A DNA stretch of 24,641 nt from Chromera velia. Taxonomy: Eukaryota > Sar > Chromeraceae. Below, one piece after another: positions 1 through 8,689 of the stretch. Position 1 is the stretch's first letter. Each line of letters opens with the position of its first letter. The translations under genes were made by a program, and so were the position numbers. A model generated the notes under the pieces. It made no database searches. It was not told the origin of the DNA and saw only the letters and a list, made by a program, of their open reading frames with translations. The stretch spans positions 37,501-62,141 of the forward strand of contig JAHBMJ010005819.1 of assembly GCA_018398765.1 (NCBI GenBank), given 5' to 3'.

Positions 1-512
1 GAGAGACAGACTCTCTGCATCTTTTCAGGGAGAAAAAATGAAAGGTCACTCAGGCAAGTGCTATTAATAGTCCGTACACGGGAAGAATTTTTGACTTTTG
101 CTCGTGCACTGCTTGGTCAAGTAGACGAGCAGCAAATTGCTTTGGTTTTGTTCAAACTGTGTGGACTTAGGCGTGGTCTTTCACTGTACTCCGACGGACC
201 AGAAAGTTCACTAGAAGGAAATTCAAGGAAGTCTTCACATGTCTTCGAGGGAAAAAGCCTGCATGGGTGACGTGAATATGCAGCGCTACAAACTTTCCGG
301 GGCTGGCCCCGGAAAGTGCTGGGTGCATGGGGCAACGCGCTTCGAATGGATCGAATCATCCTGATTCCTGAATCATCAGACTGCTCATTAAAGTCTGATC
401 TCAACTCTCGAAGGTTTCTTTCTGCAGTGCAGTTGATCCGCATGCTGAAGAGTCTCCTCGGCTCCTTTGGACCTCTGGGTGAAGCCTTGCTTCGCTCTTT
501 GCTCATGCAACC
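1..512. other. 5' flank of the Hint gene, no gene assigned
   Basis: Several short overlapping open frames exist on both strands, but none has recognisable motifs or convincing composition. The only clear structure is a GC-rich perfect inverted repeat at 292-317. The stretch probably holds the promoter and 5' UTR of the Hint-domain gene, but I see no clear TATA box. Confidence 0.4.
292..317. repeat. 11-bp perfect inverted repeat (hairpin)
   Basis: The left arm ACTTTCCGGGG (292-302) and right arm CCCCGGAAAGT (307-317) are perfect reverse complements around a 4-base CTGG loop. The hairpin lies about 195 bases upstream of the Hint gene start codon. It could be a 5' UTR hairpin or a dyad binding site; no function is known. 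Confidence 0.6.
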
Positions 513-1556
513 ATGCGTGTTGTCGGTGTGGCATTGATCTTCGGATCGACACTTGTTGCTGTTGTTCTGGGACAGGCGCAGTTCTGTGCTGGTTCCGATG
601 CGCAGTGCGAGGAGTTCTGCGAACTCTGCGATGGTATGTCGATGTCGACTTACACAGAGACAAACGATACGAAAACATGCACATGTGATGGGGAAGCAAG
701 GTCCCAACAATGGAATGAGTTTTGCACTCGATCTTGTACAATAGACAGGGAGTTTGAGGGCGTCGGATGCTTCCCGTCAGACGGATTAGTGACTCGATCA
801 GATGGGTCTGTTGTCCGTATTGCGGACGTGAGGATTGGGGACAGAGTGGTTGTGGGGCCAGGTGGGGAGACGGAGGAAGTCTTCTTCTTTGCAGTGAGAG
901 CGCCGTCTCCTCAGAGCTCAATGATCCGTCTCCATCTCTCGACCGGAAGGTCTGTGACTGCCTCCAACACTCACTTGGTGTACTTGAGGGGAAACCATAC
1001 TGATGACATGAAATTCAGCAGAATGGAAAACATTCGAGAAGGAGATGTCCTAGTTTCATGTGACAGTGAGGAAGAGGGAGAAGTTCGGGTTCTGATGGTA
1101 GAGCGAGAAGTTGCGACTCAAGGACTCTACGGCCCTGTCACAGCGTCATCTCGTTTGGTTGTGGGGGGTGTTCTGTTCTCCGTGTATGCGGGCATAGGCC
1201 CGGACTGGAGATGGGATGCGTTTCTTCCGTTTGTGTGGTTTCCCTTGAAGGCATCGGTTTTTTGGGCTTTTCGGTTGGCTGGGGGTGAGCTGACTGAGCA
1301 AGTGAGTGAAGCAGTGTGGGGCAATGGGGTGGGAGGGTACTGGTATTTTTCGAATGGAATAAATGGGCTCTTCGGTCTTGCGGGGTGGTTGAGATGGGGG
1401 GGGTGGAAGGGATGGTTGCGGAGATGCGGGATGAGTTTGGTGTCTCCGCTTGTATCATTACAAAGTATGGTGGGTGGGCTGAAGTTTTTGCCCTCCTCCT
1501 GGCGGCACTGGGGAAGCGAAAGGGGAAATTCAAAACGCATTGGTACGGAGTTGTAA
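513..1556 (+). CDS. Secreted Hint (hedgehog/Hog-type autoprocessing) domain protein
   Basis: 347 residues from the ATG. Residues 1-22 form a signal peptide (hydrophobic core VVGVALIFGSTLVAVVLG). Residues 23-80 are Cys-rich with seven cysteines. The Hint domain spans about 85-226. It opens GCFPSDG with the nucleophile Cys86, followed by a V-x-I-A-D-V-R-I-GD block. The motif SNTHLV follows with His154, then REGDVLV, and it closes GLYGPVTASSRLVVGGVLFSVYA, split here as GLYGPVTAS and LVVGGVLFSVYA. Hog Hint domains use Cys for N-S acyl shift and TxxH for catalysis; here the Thr position is Ser151. The usual SCYA cysteine is replaced (SVYA). No hedgehog signalling domain is present. Residues 227-347 hold 12 Trp and occupy the place of the sterol/adduct recognition region. 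The stop codon overlaps a perfect GTAAGT, so more exons may exist. Family assignment is firm; activity is unproven. Confidence 0.82.
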   Translation: MRVVGVALIFGSTLVAVVLGQAQFCAGSDAQCEEFCELCDGMSMSTYTETNDTKTCTCDGEARSQQWNEFCTRSCTIDREFEGVGCFPSDGLVTRSDGSVVRIADVRIGDRVVVGPGGETEEVFFFAVRAPSPQSSMIRLHLSTGRSVTASNTHLVYLRGNHTDDMKFSRMENIREGDVLVSCDSEEEGEVRVLMVEREVATQGLYGPVTASSRLVVGGVLFSVYAGIGPDWRWDAFLPFVWFPLKASVFWAFRLAGGELTEQVSEAVWGNGVGGYWYFSNGINGLFGLAGWLRWGGWKGWLRRCGMSLVSPLVSLQSMVGGLKFLPSSWRHWGSERGNSKRIGTEL

Positions 1557-1920
1557 GTACACAAACAGGCAGGGCAGGTCCAAAGAAGCTCAACGGAGCG
1601 TGTGGATCGTCTCTCTGTCTCGAGTGCACGTCTGGGAGGAAGGAATTTCATTCTATTTGGCAGACTGGGAAGATAGCTGGCTGTTGAGTCAGTCAAATAG
1701 CTGTGTGATTGTGATCGACTACTTCTGCGGAATCCGTCGAGTCGCTTTGCAACAAAGCTTAATGTGAATTATCTTTTATCTCTCTTTTTCAACAACGTGT
1801 TCCATGGATGACTTTTTTCCTCCTTTAATTGGCCTCTGCATGGGTCCTCTCTCTTTTTTTTTTTTCAGCATTGTCTGCCAGCCGCTTTGAGACCAGCGCT
1901 GCGTGTCTGTTGTCCTGCTC
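1557..1920. other. 3' flank or intron of the Hint gene, no gene assigned
   Basis: No protein-like exon is recognised. If the GTAAGT at 1553-1558 is a used splice donor, this stretch is intronic and leads into the pyrimidine-rich microsatellite that follows. Otherwise it is 3' UTR and spacer. Confidence 0.35.
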
Positions 1921-1931
1921 TTCCCTTCCCT

Positions 1932-2068
1932 TTTTCTTTCTTTCTTTGTTTCTTTCTTTCTTTCCTTCCTTCCTTTCTTCCTTTCTTTCTTTCTTTCTTT
2001 CTTTTCTTTCTTTCTTTCTTTCTTTCTTTTCTTTCTTTCTTTCTTTCTTTCTTTCTTTTTTCCTTTTG
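1932..2068. repeat. (TTTC)n microsatellite, block 1
   Basis: An almost pure pyrimidine run of CTTT units with CCTT and TTTTC interruptions on the + strand. Long open frames across it translate to Phe/Leu/Ser or Lys/Arg/Glu repeats and are artefacts of the repeat. Confidence 0.92.
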
Positions 2069-2110
2069 GAATGGTCTTCTTTCTGTCTTTTCCTGCGGTT
2101 CGTTCGGCCT

Positions 2111-2130
2111 CTTGAGTGATTTCACTCAAG
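2111..2130. repeat. 9-bp inverted repeat between the microsatellite blocks
   Basis: CTTGAGTGA (2111-2119) and TCACTCAAG (2122-2130) are perfect reverse complements with a 2-base spacer. It sits in the roughly 200-base unique segment between the two TTTC blocks. Function unknown. Confidence 0.6.
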
Positions 2131-2267
2131 TGATTTTGGTGTTGATAGTCTGTCTGTTTCCGTCTATATCTGCACTTTTCGGGCTCCCTTCGCCCCTCGT
2201 CTAAGTAATCGTGTCGTTCTTTTATCTTTTGTCTTTGTCTCCTTCTTTCCGCCTCCCCGTCGTTCTG

Positions 2268-2296
2268 TTTTTCTTTCTTTCTTTCTTTCTCGTTTT

Positions 2297-2328
<32 letters not shown>

Positions 2329-2406
2329 TTCTTTCTTTCTTTCTTTCTTTTCTTTCTTTCTTTCTTTCTTCCTTTCTTCCTTTCTTCCTTCCTTCCTTCC
2401 TTTCTT

Positions 2407-2452
<46 letters not shown>

Positions 2453-2479
2453 CCCCCCCCTCTCTCACACACACACAGA
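2268..2479. repeat. Compound microsatellite (TTTC)n(TC)n(C)n(CA)n, block 2
   Basis: CTTT units run from about 2270 to 2411, followed by a pure TC tract (about 2411-2450), a short C run and a CA run ending near 2477. The pyrimidines are on the + strand, as in block 1. No coding content. Confidence 0.92.
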
Positions 2480-3427
2480 GGATTCCTGCCCTATTGAAAG
2501 TCAAACTAGAAGTCAAATTATCTAGCAAATTATTTAGACAGATACCGAGAGCTGCGCTCTTGAACAAGTCTGTAAAAGACTAGCTTGTTTATATGACTTT
2601 AGCATCCGAATAGCATCCGAGCCTGGCGAGCCTTCTCAGCCTTGTCTGCGTTTAATTTAATAATATGGTGTGCACTCATGTATGCTAAAAAATGTACTAA
2701 ACATTTTTAAACTTAGTTCATCTTGCATGTCATTCTGTTAGAATTGATAAATTTGAATTGAAATTATTGAATTATTAGCTTTTAGAGAGTTTACCTGGTA
2801 TTGCGTAAGGTTAGGATGAGGAATATCTAAAACTCAGTAGTAAGACTATAGGATAAGATTGATTAATTGGTTCTGCACTACTAACTGTTATGTAGTAGGC
2901 CGATAAAATCCTAGATAAAATCTGGAATAAAATGTTTTGAGTTGCCCCTCGGGCCTACAGTGCACTACCGGGCCTAGTACCGGGCATATGACAGCCTCAT
3001 ACAGGCAGGGCCCGCTAGGCCTGGCTAACTACCACCGTCTACCGGGTGTGTGTAATTTTAAAAGCTTATAAACCTAATCTTTGTTTTAGAGTCACGGACT
3101 TACGGTGTATCACGGTGCTAGTCTGATAGTGCTCTAATTGGTACCCTAGGTTAAGCACTGTTGTCGTTTTATATACCAGAAGTTGCCCATAGTTGTCGGG
3201 GAACTTGCCCGCTAGGTTGCCCCTGTGAATGGCTAGGTGAACGGCAAAGGTGCCTGCGCCCCACGGCCCTCACCGCGCTGAGGCTTCAGACCGCACTGTC
3301 ACCGCACCCCGCGGCATGTCTGGACTAGTGTCTGGAGCTAGGCTTGGAGCTTCCTCCAGCCCGTTAACAATGTATGATGTATCAATTCTCTTTAAACCTT
3401 AAAGGTAGAAGGGGTGCATGTAGCTCT
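2480..3427. other. AT-rich repeat-like island with GC-rich patches, no gene
   Basis: About 2500-2940 and 3050-3180 are AT-rich with frequent stops in all frames. About 2940-3050 and 3190-3360 are GC-rich, with recurring CGGGCCTA / CCGGGC phrases and two AGTTGCCC starts (2940 and 3180). The texture suggests decayed transposon sequence. I could not find matching termini or target duplications, so no element is called. Confidence 0.4.
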
Positions 3428-4003
3428 TCAAAGTTCCCGAGACCTTTCAAGAGGTCGTGATTGACTGATGACGACTGCTTGTTGATACGCGAATTGTTCA
3501 ACGAGTTGCTTGACTGAAGAAGTCCTACTACAGGGCCTCTGATCGAGTACTTCTATGTGTGCGATAGTGCATACAAGACGAAAAAGCGAAATGCAGGGAT
3601 TCGAATTGAAGTTTCTCTTCAGCAGAAGTTCCGACGATGACACAGGCTTGAAGCTCTGGTAACTCTGGTTGGATAAGCAGCAAAGCGACTCAATCCTTGA
3701 TCTGCGGTTTTCCTCATGCACCAACAAATACCACTCGAACGAGTCCAGAACTGTCTTGCACGGGATCAGATAATTGATGTGACTTAATTCTGTACTTCGT
3801 GTGGGAATGTCGCGAATCCAATCTGTCCCGTGGCTCCTGTGGCTACACAAAGGAGGCGGCTTCTTCCCAACACATGATGAGGAAATGGTGTCAGCCCTCT
3901 CCGTTTTGTTTGACTTTCGGGGCCCCTCTAGCTCATTCCTGGGTAGCGGTCGGGGTCTTTCCCTCCGGTGCGGGCGCGGCACTCCGAGAGGTGTCAGGGC
4001 CAC
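3428..4003 (-). other. Unsupported 191-codon open frame
   Basis: An open frame on the minus strand without recognisable motifs. Its composition is rich in Ser, Arg, Cys and Pro, typical of chance frames, and another open frame overlaps it on the + strand (3799-4212). No splice signals tie it to a neighbour. I do not regard it as a gene, but it is the only coding candidate in the interval. Confidence 0.12.
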
Positions 4004-4192
4004 CCCTGGCGGTGCTCAGAGGCGTTACGGGTCGCTTTCCCGGGCGCCCACAGCAAAAACAAAAGAGGGAGGAGTTGGTCGTTCCATCGGCTGGTGGAGG
4101 CTGCATGCATGTGCAGCAGAGCAGAAAACAACCATGTGTATATGCTAGTGCGCGTTTGAAGTGCGTAGAGATCAGAAGGAGAGAGACAGACA

Positions 4193-4380
4193 TCAGAGAG
4201 AAAAGCATCTGACCGCTGGGAGTGCTTCTTCGTCCTTTGGCTCCTCTATGATTTCAGGCACCTGCATCTCGTCGAGCGCTCCTCCACCTGCACGCAGGTC
4301 AACAAAGGGCATGCACTTTTGAGCGTTCAGTTGATGACGTTGGTGAATGAGCGATTGAGTCTCTCTCGTGTCTTTGCAGC
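4193..4380 (-). CDS. Terminal coding exon of an unidentified minus-strand gene
   Basis: The minus strand has a good acceptor (pyrimidine run ending TTGTCAG, just above 4380). A phase-2 frame follows for 62 codons to a TGA at 4195-4193. The peptide reads as genuine protein: it contains CMPFVDLRAGGGALDEM and then an acidic segment EIIEEPKDEEALPAV before the stop. The frame stays open upstream of the acceptor for at least another 25 codons, so the exon could be longer. It may be the 3' end of the GST-like gene that begins at 5795, but I could not connect the exons with matching phases. No domain is recognised. Confidence 0.45.
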
Positions 4381-4688
4381 TGACAAGAGAACGTGTGGTC
4401 TTGCTGGGAGCTGCTGACCTTCTGCCGGTGGTGCCGCCATTGTAGAAGAAGCCTGAGCTACGTGTGGGAAGGAACAGAAACCCCGTATCGAAAACCCGCT
4501 TGGGTGTCAGACTGTGCGCGCACGAGCAGATGTCGTTTACAGATCTCTTGTCACTCTCTTTTGGGTACCGGTTGTGCTGGTAGTGTTTTTATCGCCTCGC
4601 AATCGGCATCGTCGTTTCAAATCATGATGAAGGAATGCCCGAAAGGGAATGTCGGGGCACTCTGTTTCACTGAAGGTCAGGCGAAACC

Positions 4689-4778
4689 ATGCACGCATGC
4701 CGGCCACGCATGCATGCATGGCCGGGAGGCGCGAGCAATCCCGAGCATGCATGCATGGCCCCAAACCCATGCACAATT
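4689..4778. repeat. Cluster of GCATGC / TGCATGCA palindromes
   Basis: Within about 90 bases there are overlapping GCATGC units, two full TGCATGCA octamers (4711-4718 and 4748-4755) and several CATGGCC / GGCCGG phrases. TGCATGCA is a known ApiAP2 DNA-binding motif in Plasmodium; use here is inferred only. The cluster lies in an apparent intron or spacer of the minus-strand exons. Confidence 0.5.
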
Positions 4779-5092
4779 GCCGTCTCGACTCTCGACTTCC
4801 TAAGTCTTCCTCTTGCATTCCTCTGTGTCTCACTTCTTTGTCATACACAACGCTGCTCTGGCGAGCAATTGTGGTTACATTGCAGGCACATGTGCCCTCG
4901 TTTCCCTCCTCCACATGCAGACCCTTTTTGCGTCGGGTGTTTCTATAGACTTCTTGATCCGGCGATCAAGTGCATGCGTCTGGAAAAGAAAACAGCTATA
5001 TATATATATATTTGCATGTATCCTTTGAGCCGGTTTCGCGGGGCAGGTACTATGTGTGGCAAACAGGAGAGTGTGGTAGTAGTAAGCGCTAC

Positions 5093-5795
5093 CATCCATA
5101 CAGCTCGATTTTGGGGTGATAAGGCTTTCGTTCACACCGGAGATCTCTACAGTGTTGCTTGCCTGACCTTTTTCTTGCTTACTTTCACCAGCCACTCCGG
5201 GAATCACTGCCTTATCTTCGCCTCGTCTATAGTACTCCGCACGAATCGGCTTTGTAAAGTCAATCAGGCACGGGGCCAGCTTTGTCCGCAGAGAAACATA
5301 TAAGAGAACCGCGTGGAAGCTCCTTGTTGAAGGAGGACAACGCAGTTTGCGGGTGCCAGCGGGTGCGGATTGAGAGAGACAAAAAATAAGGGAGGGCTTG
5401 TTCTTGTGATCTTGTCTTGTCTGTCTGTCTGTCTGTCTATCTATTTATCTATCTATCTATCTATCTGTCTGTCTGTCTGTCTGTCTGTCTGTCAGTCTGT
5501 CTGTCAGTCTGTGAGAGGAAGAAAAAGAAGGAATATATAGTCTGCCTGTTTGTCTGCCTGGCTGCAGCCATACGTACGAAGTCCATCACGTGCACGTCTG
5601 TCTATCTGAGGCGGCATTCCAGGTTCTCTTCGGAGGGTCCGCTCGTGCGTCGTTTTGTTTTGAGGGACGGGCGAGAGCTCGCGGGTGTTGACCTTGTACT
5701 TATCAATGATCGAGAGGGCTTCCGTTCATTCACTGACTTCCCATTGACTGCCTTCCATCCCCTTCGCTATTTGTCGAGTCGTGAACTTACTCCAT
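5093..5795 (-). CDS. GST/thioredoxin-fold-like protein, 5' exons (partial)
   Basis: The model is built from splice signals. Exon 1 is only ATGGA (5795-5791), followed by a perfect GTAAGT donor. Intron 1 is 5790-5323 and carries the CTGT repeat. Exon 2 is 5322-5183 (acceptor AACAAG, donor GTAAGC, phase 2 to 1). Exon 3 is 5146-5093 (acceptor CTGTAG, donor GTAGCG). The product starts MESFHAVLLYV, then LAPCLIDFTKPIRAEYYRRG, DKAVIPGV, and in exon 3 ISGVNESLI. The order of helix, IDFxKP, GKxxVIPGV-like and xESLI matches GST N-terminal domains (glutathione-binding cis-Pro and ES region), though the first strand and a catalytic Cys/Ser are not evident. The 3' end is unresolved; a strong acceptor (CTTTTCCAG) lies near 4990. 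Family is a moderate guess; that these are real exons is more secure. Confidence 0.42.
5411..5513. repeat. (CTGT)n/(CTAT)n microsatellite
   Basis: Tetranucleotide run on the + strand, CTGT then CTAT then CTGT again, with a few interruptions. It falls inside predicted intron 1 of the minus-strand GST-like gene. Confidence 0.93.
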
Positions 5796-5919
5796 TGTTC
5801 CGTTTCTGTATAGAGTCACTGTGAATCCATAGAGACTCTCTGAGTGACCGAGCCCAGATGAGCCAATGCGCACTGCTTTTATTTGGAGCAGACACTAGCA
5901 ACTCACATTTTGAGTGGAC

Positions 5920-5953
5920 GAATGAATGAATGAATGAATGAATGAATGAATGA
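5920..5953. repeat. (GAAT)n microsatellite
   Basis: About eight consecutive AATG/GAAT units just upstream of the GST-like gene start (minus-strand sense). Confidence 0.92.
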
Positions 5954-6808
5954 GTGGTTGTGTTCTGCGTGAAGCTTTTGCTTCCAGTAGCCCCTGACAT
6001 TAGGGTGTTATGGCTTTCGTGCAATATGAAACCGCGTATAAAGTGTACATCCACGTATCATATCTATCGCACTTTAAATTAGATTTTATAATTAATGTAT
6101 AATGCAAAGTTAAAAATTGAAACTAGATGTGATAGTATCACTGATATATAAACTTTCAAGGTTTTAACCGACGTATACCGACGTGTATCGATATATAGTG
6201 TAAGGTGGACGTACGCCAAATGAGTTGCTGAGATTACTGGTACGCGTATAGATCTCGGGCTTTCACCCCAAACCTAGCCCCAAACACAATGTAATCCAGT
6301 ACTAATCCTAAAAAAGTTAAAAATATAAATTGAAAGGCAATGAAAGCTCAGTTATAGATTGTGAAATGATTTTTCTTAAATTCACTTGGAATTTAGTCTA
6401 TTTGTCCAAAAAGATGCACCCAGTAGCGCCCAGCGTTTGGCAGCTTAAAACAAACATGGCTAGTAGTATTTTAAATTGATGTAGGGTTTGATTAAGTGAA
6501 TTAAATTCTATAGTGCATTCAATACATTCAATCAATATCAAAATTAATATATTATGTCATGTGATCGTTGCATGTATGCATGTCGAATAAAATTAAATTT
6601 ATCTTTGAACTGACTGCTGATACAATATACTTGTATAGACGTGTTCTGAGACTAGCTCTGAGACGTGCACATGCTCTTTCTATTTATTAATCGAAATTCA
6701 TCATCGAATCCGTTGTGCTACCATACCGGGCCGCATAATGCCGCTTAGCTGGCCTTACCAAAGCAGGAGAAACATTTTGGAGACATGCCGAGAGCTAACC
6801 ACAAGAGA
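5954..6808. other. AT-rich island, no gene
   Basis: Markedly AT-rich from about 6050 to 6720, with stops in every frame and short TA-rich phrases. The texture resembles old transposon sequence. I found no paired termini or target duplications, so it stays unassigned. It directly abuts the hAT element at 6817. Confidence 0.4.
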
Positions 6809-7261
6809 GCGCCACCCAGAGTTGTTAAGTCCCGATAAACCTAAGTACCGAAATCTGATACCGACCCCCCGATCCGAAATTTTTCGGTACTTTCGGTACC
6901 CTTTCGGTACTTTCGGTACCGGCTTTTTTACATATTTTAAACAGGTTTTTAGAACTCTTTACAGACTGTTTATACGCCGTTAGGACACTGGAATGCTTAA
7001 AGATGACTAGCATGAACTTTTGATCAAAAACAATCAAAAAAGCTAGAAAAGACTTTCTTAATTTTAATTTATTATTGTATTTTGTTTATTTTGTTTTATG
7101 AAGTATGTTTAAATGATATTGTAACATCAGACTATATGTAATTTTTAAGTTTGAGAGTCATTTAGGTCGGTACCGAAAGATCCGATCCGAAATCCGATAC
7201 CGACCCCCCCTCTGGTACCGAGGTACCGAAAGTACCGAGACTTAACAACACTGGCGCCACC
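6809..7261. mobile_element. hAT-like non-autonomous element A (437 bp) with 8-bp target duplication
   Basis: The element is 6817-7253. Terminal inverted repeats are CAGAGTTGTTAAGTCCCG at the left and, read on the minus strand, CAGTGTTGTTAAGTCTCG at the right: 16 of 18 bases match. Perfect 8-bp target duplications GCGCCACC flank it at 6809-6816 and 7254-7261. Subterminal regions are packed with TTTCGGTACC / GGTACCGAAA phrases in inverted orientation (about 6885-6925 and 7165-7235). CAG-type termini and 8-bp duplications are diagnostic of the hAT superfamily. No transposase frame is present, so it is a MITE-like derivative that depends on a partner. Confidence 0.85.
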
Positions 7262-7492
7262 TCATAAAAACGACAGAATTGCCCAAAAAAAGCAGACACA
7301 AGCATGAAATGTCATGCGTGCACGCAATGCCATGTAGAAGAAGGATACAAGTGTACGTGCATAAACAAGGCTGCATGCATGAGTGTGTACTTCACTAGGG
7401 TTGGACACTAAAGTTTTTTTTATAATATAGTTTGCTTGCAAAACTTTAAACTTTAACTTTAAAACTTTAAAAGTAAACATGCAACCAGACAT

Positions 7493-7639
7493 GCAAAAGC
7501 TCATTTAAAAGACATTGCTAGAGAAGTTGGTTTCATTTATATTATTGCAAACAAAGTTGATGCTTTATAAATTACTAGATATACTATAGTTATGCAAAAG
7601 TTTTTTAAATTTGAAAACGATGTATCTAATGCATTACTA
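7493..7639 (+). pseudogene. hAT transposase fragment (relic)
   Basis: The + strand frame reads CKAHLKDIAREVGFIYIIA, then NKVDAL and one in-frame stop (TAA at 7568), then ITRYTIVMQKFFKFEND and VSNALL. The C-x-AH-L-x-DI pattern followed about 20-30 residues later by an ITRxTI...FxKF segment resembles the central part of hAT transposases upstream of the TRF motif. Flanks are out of frame. It agrees with the terminal repeats of the enclosing element. The similarity is from memory of the family, not an alignment. Confidence 0.45.
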
Positions 7640-7689
7640 TATTAATTACAATTTTCATAAAAATTCCTAGAAACAACGTTAATATAAAT

Positions 7690-8265
7690 TTAAACAACCG
7701 GTAACTTTGGTCCTCTGGGATCCTTCTCCAAGAAATCCACTTCTTTTTTTCTAATAATCACTTCTCCTAACAGACGGTGGCGGCTGCTTGTAACTACTAT
7801 TCCCCCGGGTCTCTTCTCGATGTATGCCAACGTTGGCGCAACATCTTTGATATTTGCCAATTCAAAGTCTTCTACCCACTCGGCAGCCCTAAAGTGCTGA
7901 AAAAACTCCAAGTCCTCTGTACCCTTCTCTATGTAGTACTCCTCAATCGCTGGACTCCTTGCCATGTGTTTGATGAATGTCGCGAGCACAAACTCTGTGT
8001 ACATGATTCTTGAATTCGATCTCTTGATGGCTTCATACATAGACTTTCTTTATGTACGTTCTTAGGTGCGTTCTTGTGTCAAGTCGCTGGATAAAAGGGA
8101 ATTCCTGCGTTGCATACCTGATCTGAAATCCATTGATTCTAATGATTGCGAGTGTTTACTTCCCGGTGCAAGTATATCTGAACTTTTGATCCGTGATGTC
8201 ATCCGATTACTTTTCTTCCAATGCTAGATCCGATCGATCTCGCTGATGATTGTTTTCAATGTGAA
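7690..8265 (-). pseudogene. Decayed protein-coding fragment inside the hAT element
   Basis: The minus strand has a 116-codon open frame (8040-7690) of well-mixed composition, with segments SRIMYTEFVLATFIKHMA, DLEFFQHFRAAEWVEDFEL and GEVIIRKKEVDFLEKDP. The protein-like reading continues upstream in another frame: the minus-strand frame covering about 8155-8036 gives IIRINGFQIRYATQEFPF and ends RTYIKKVY, which meets the lower frame across a frameshift near 8037. Still further up the reading is broken by stops. So this is the 3' part of a gene that has degenerated. It does not look like a hAT transposase, runs opposite to it, and may be captured host sequence. I do not recognise the family. Confidence 0.5.
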
Positions 8266-8689
8266 CATAAATTTCAACTTAAAGAGACTAAGCTTGTGCC
8301 ATCTTCTATGTAGGCTAGTTGATTAGTTTAGTTATGAGTCTAACTTATGACTGACTTAATTAACGATCTACTCAAAAACTGATTGAAAAATATTTTTTTA
8401 AAATAAAGTCTAAAGGGTAAAAAAAAAACTTTAACAAAAAAAAACTTTAAAACTTTAGTGTCCAACCCTAGGCACTTCAGTGCGCGTCCTTTCCTTCCCA
8501 GTCTTCTGCCACTTTCGTAGCCCTGGAAGGCGTACCGTGAGACACTCTCAAAAACGAGCAAATGCAGAGGCCCATGCAAGCTCGAGATCCTAAAAAAAAG
8601 GCAGCCACCCAGTCCTCCACCTCGAAGCGTACACCACTCCACCCACCCACCCACAGTGTCCCACCCATGCACCGACCCATCCCCAAAGT

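Larger units (their letters stand above)
7387..8479. mobile_element. hAT-like element B (1,077 bp) with 23-bp perfect inverted repeats
   Basis: The element is 7395-8471. The termini are perfect 23-bp inverted repeats (7395-7417 and 8449-8471) starting CTAGGGTTGGACACTAAAG. Flanking 8-bp duplications differ by one base: GTACTTCA at 7387-7394 and GCACTTCA at 8472-8479. Subterminal ACTTTAAA repeats occur at both ends. The inside has a + strand hAT transposase relic (about 7493-7639) and a minus-strand unrelated decayed frame (7690 to about 8265). The right end lies about 220 bases from the stop codon of the lipase-GTPase gene, so the insertion is in its 3' flank. It is not autonomous. Confidence 0.85.

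Noticed and set aside
1776-2567. Long Lys/Arg/Glu-repeat and Phe/Leu/Ser-repeat open frames
   Set aside because: They are direct translations of TTTC and TC microsatellites with no other protein content.
3590-3620. GGGATTCGAATT phrase resembling a tRNA T-arm
   Set aside because: No acceptor stem, anticodon arm or D-arm can be folded around it.
4393-4803. + strand 136-codon open frame
   Set aside because: Trp/Cys/Arg-rich start and a His/Met/Ala repeat derived from the GCATGC cluster; opposite the minus-strand exon reading.
5411-5953. Tetranucleotide arrays considered as CRISPR-like repeats
   Set aside because: They are uninterrupted microsatellites without spacers, in nuclear eukaryotic DNA.
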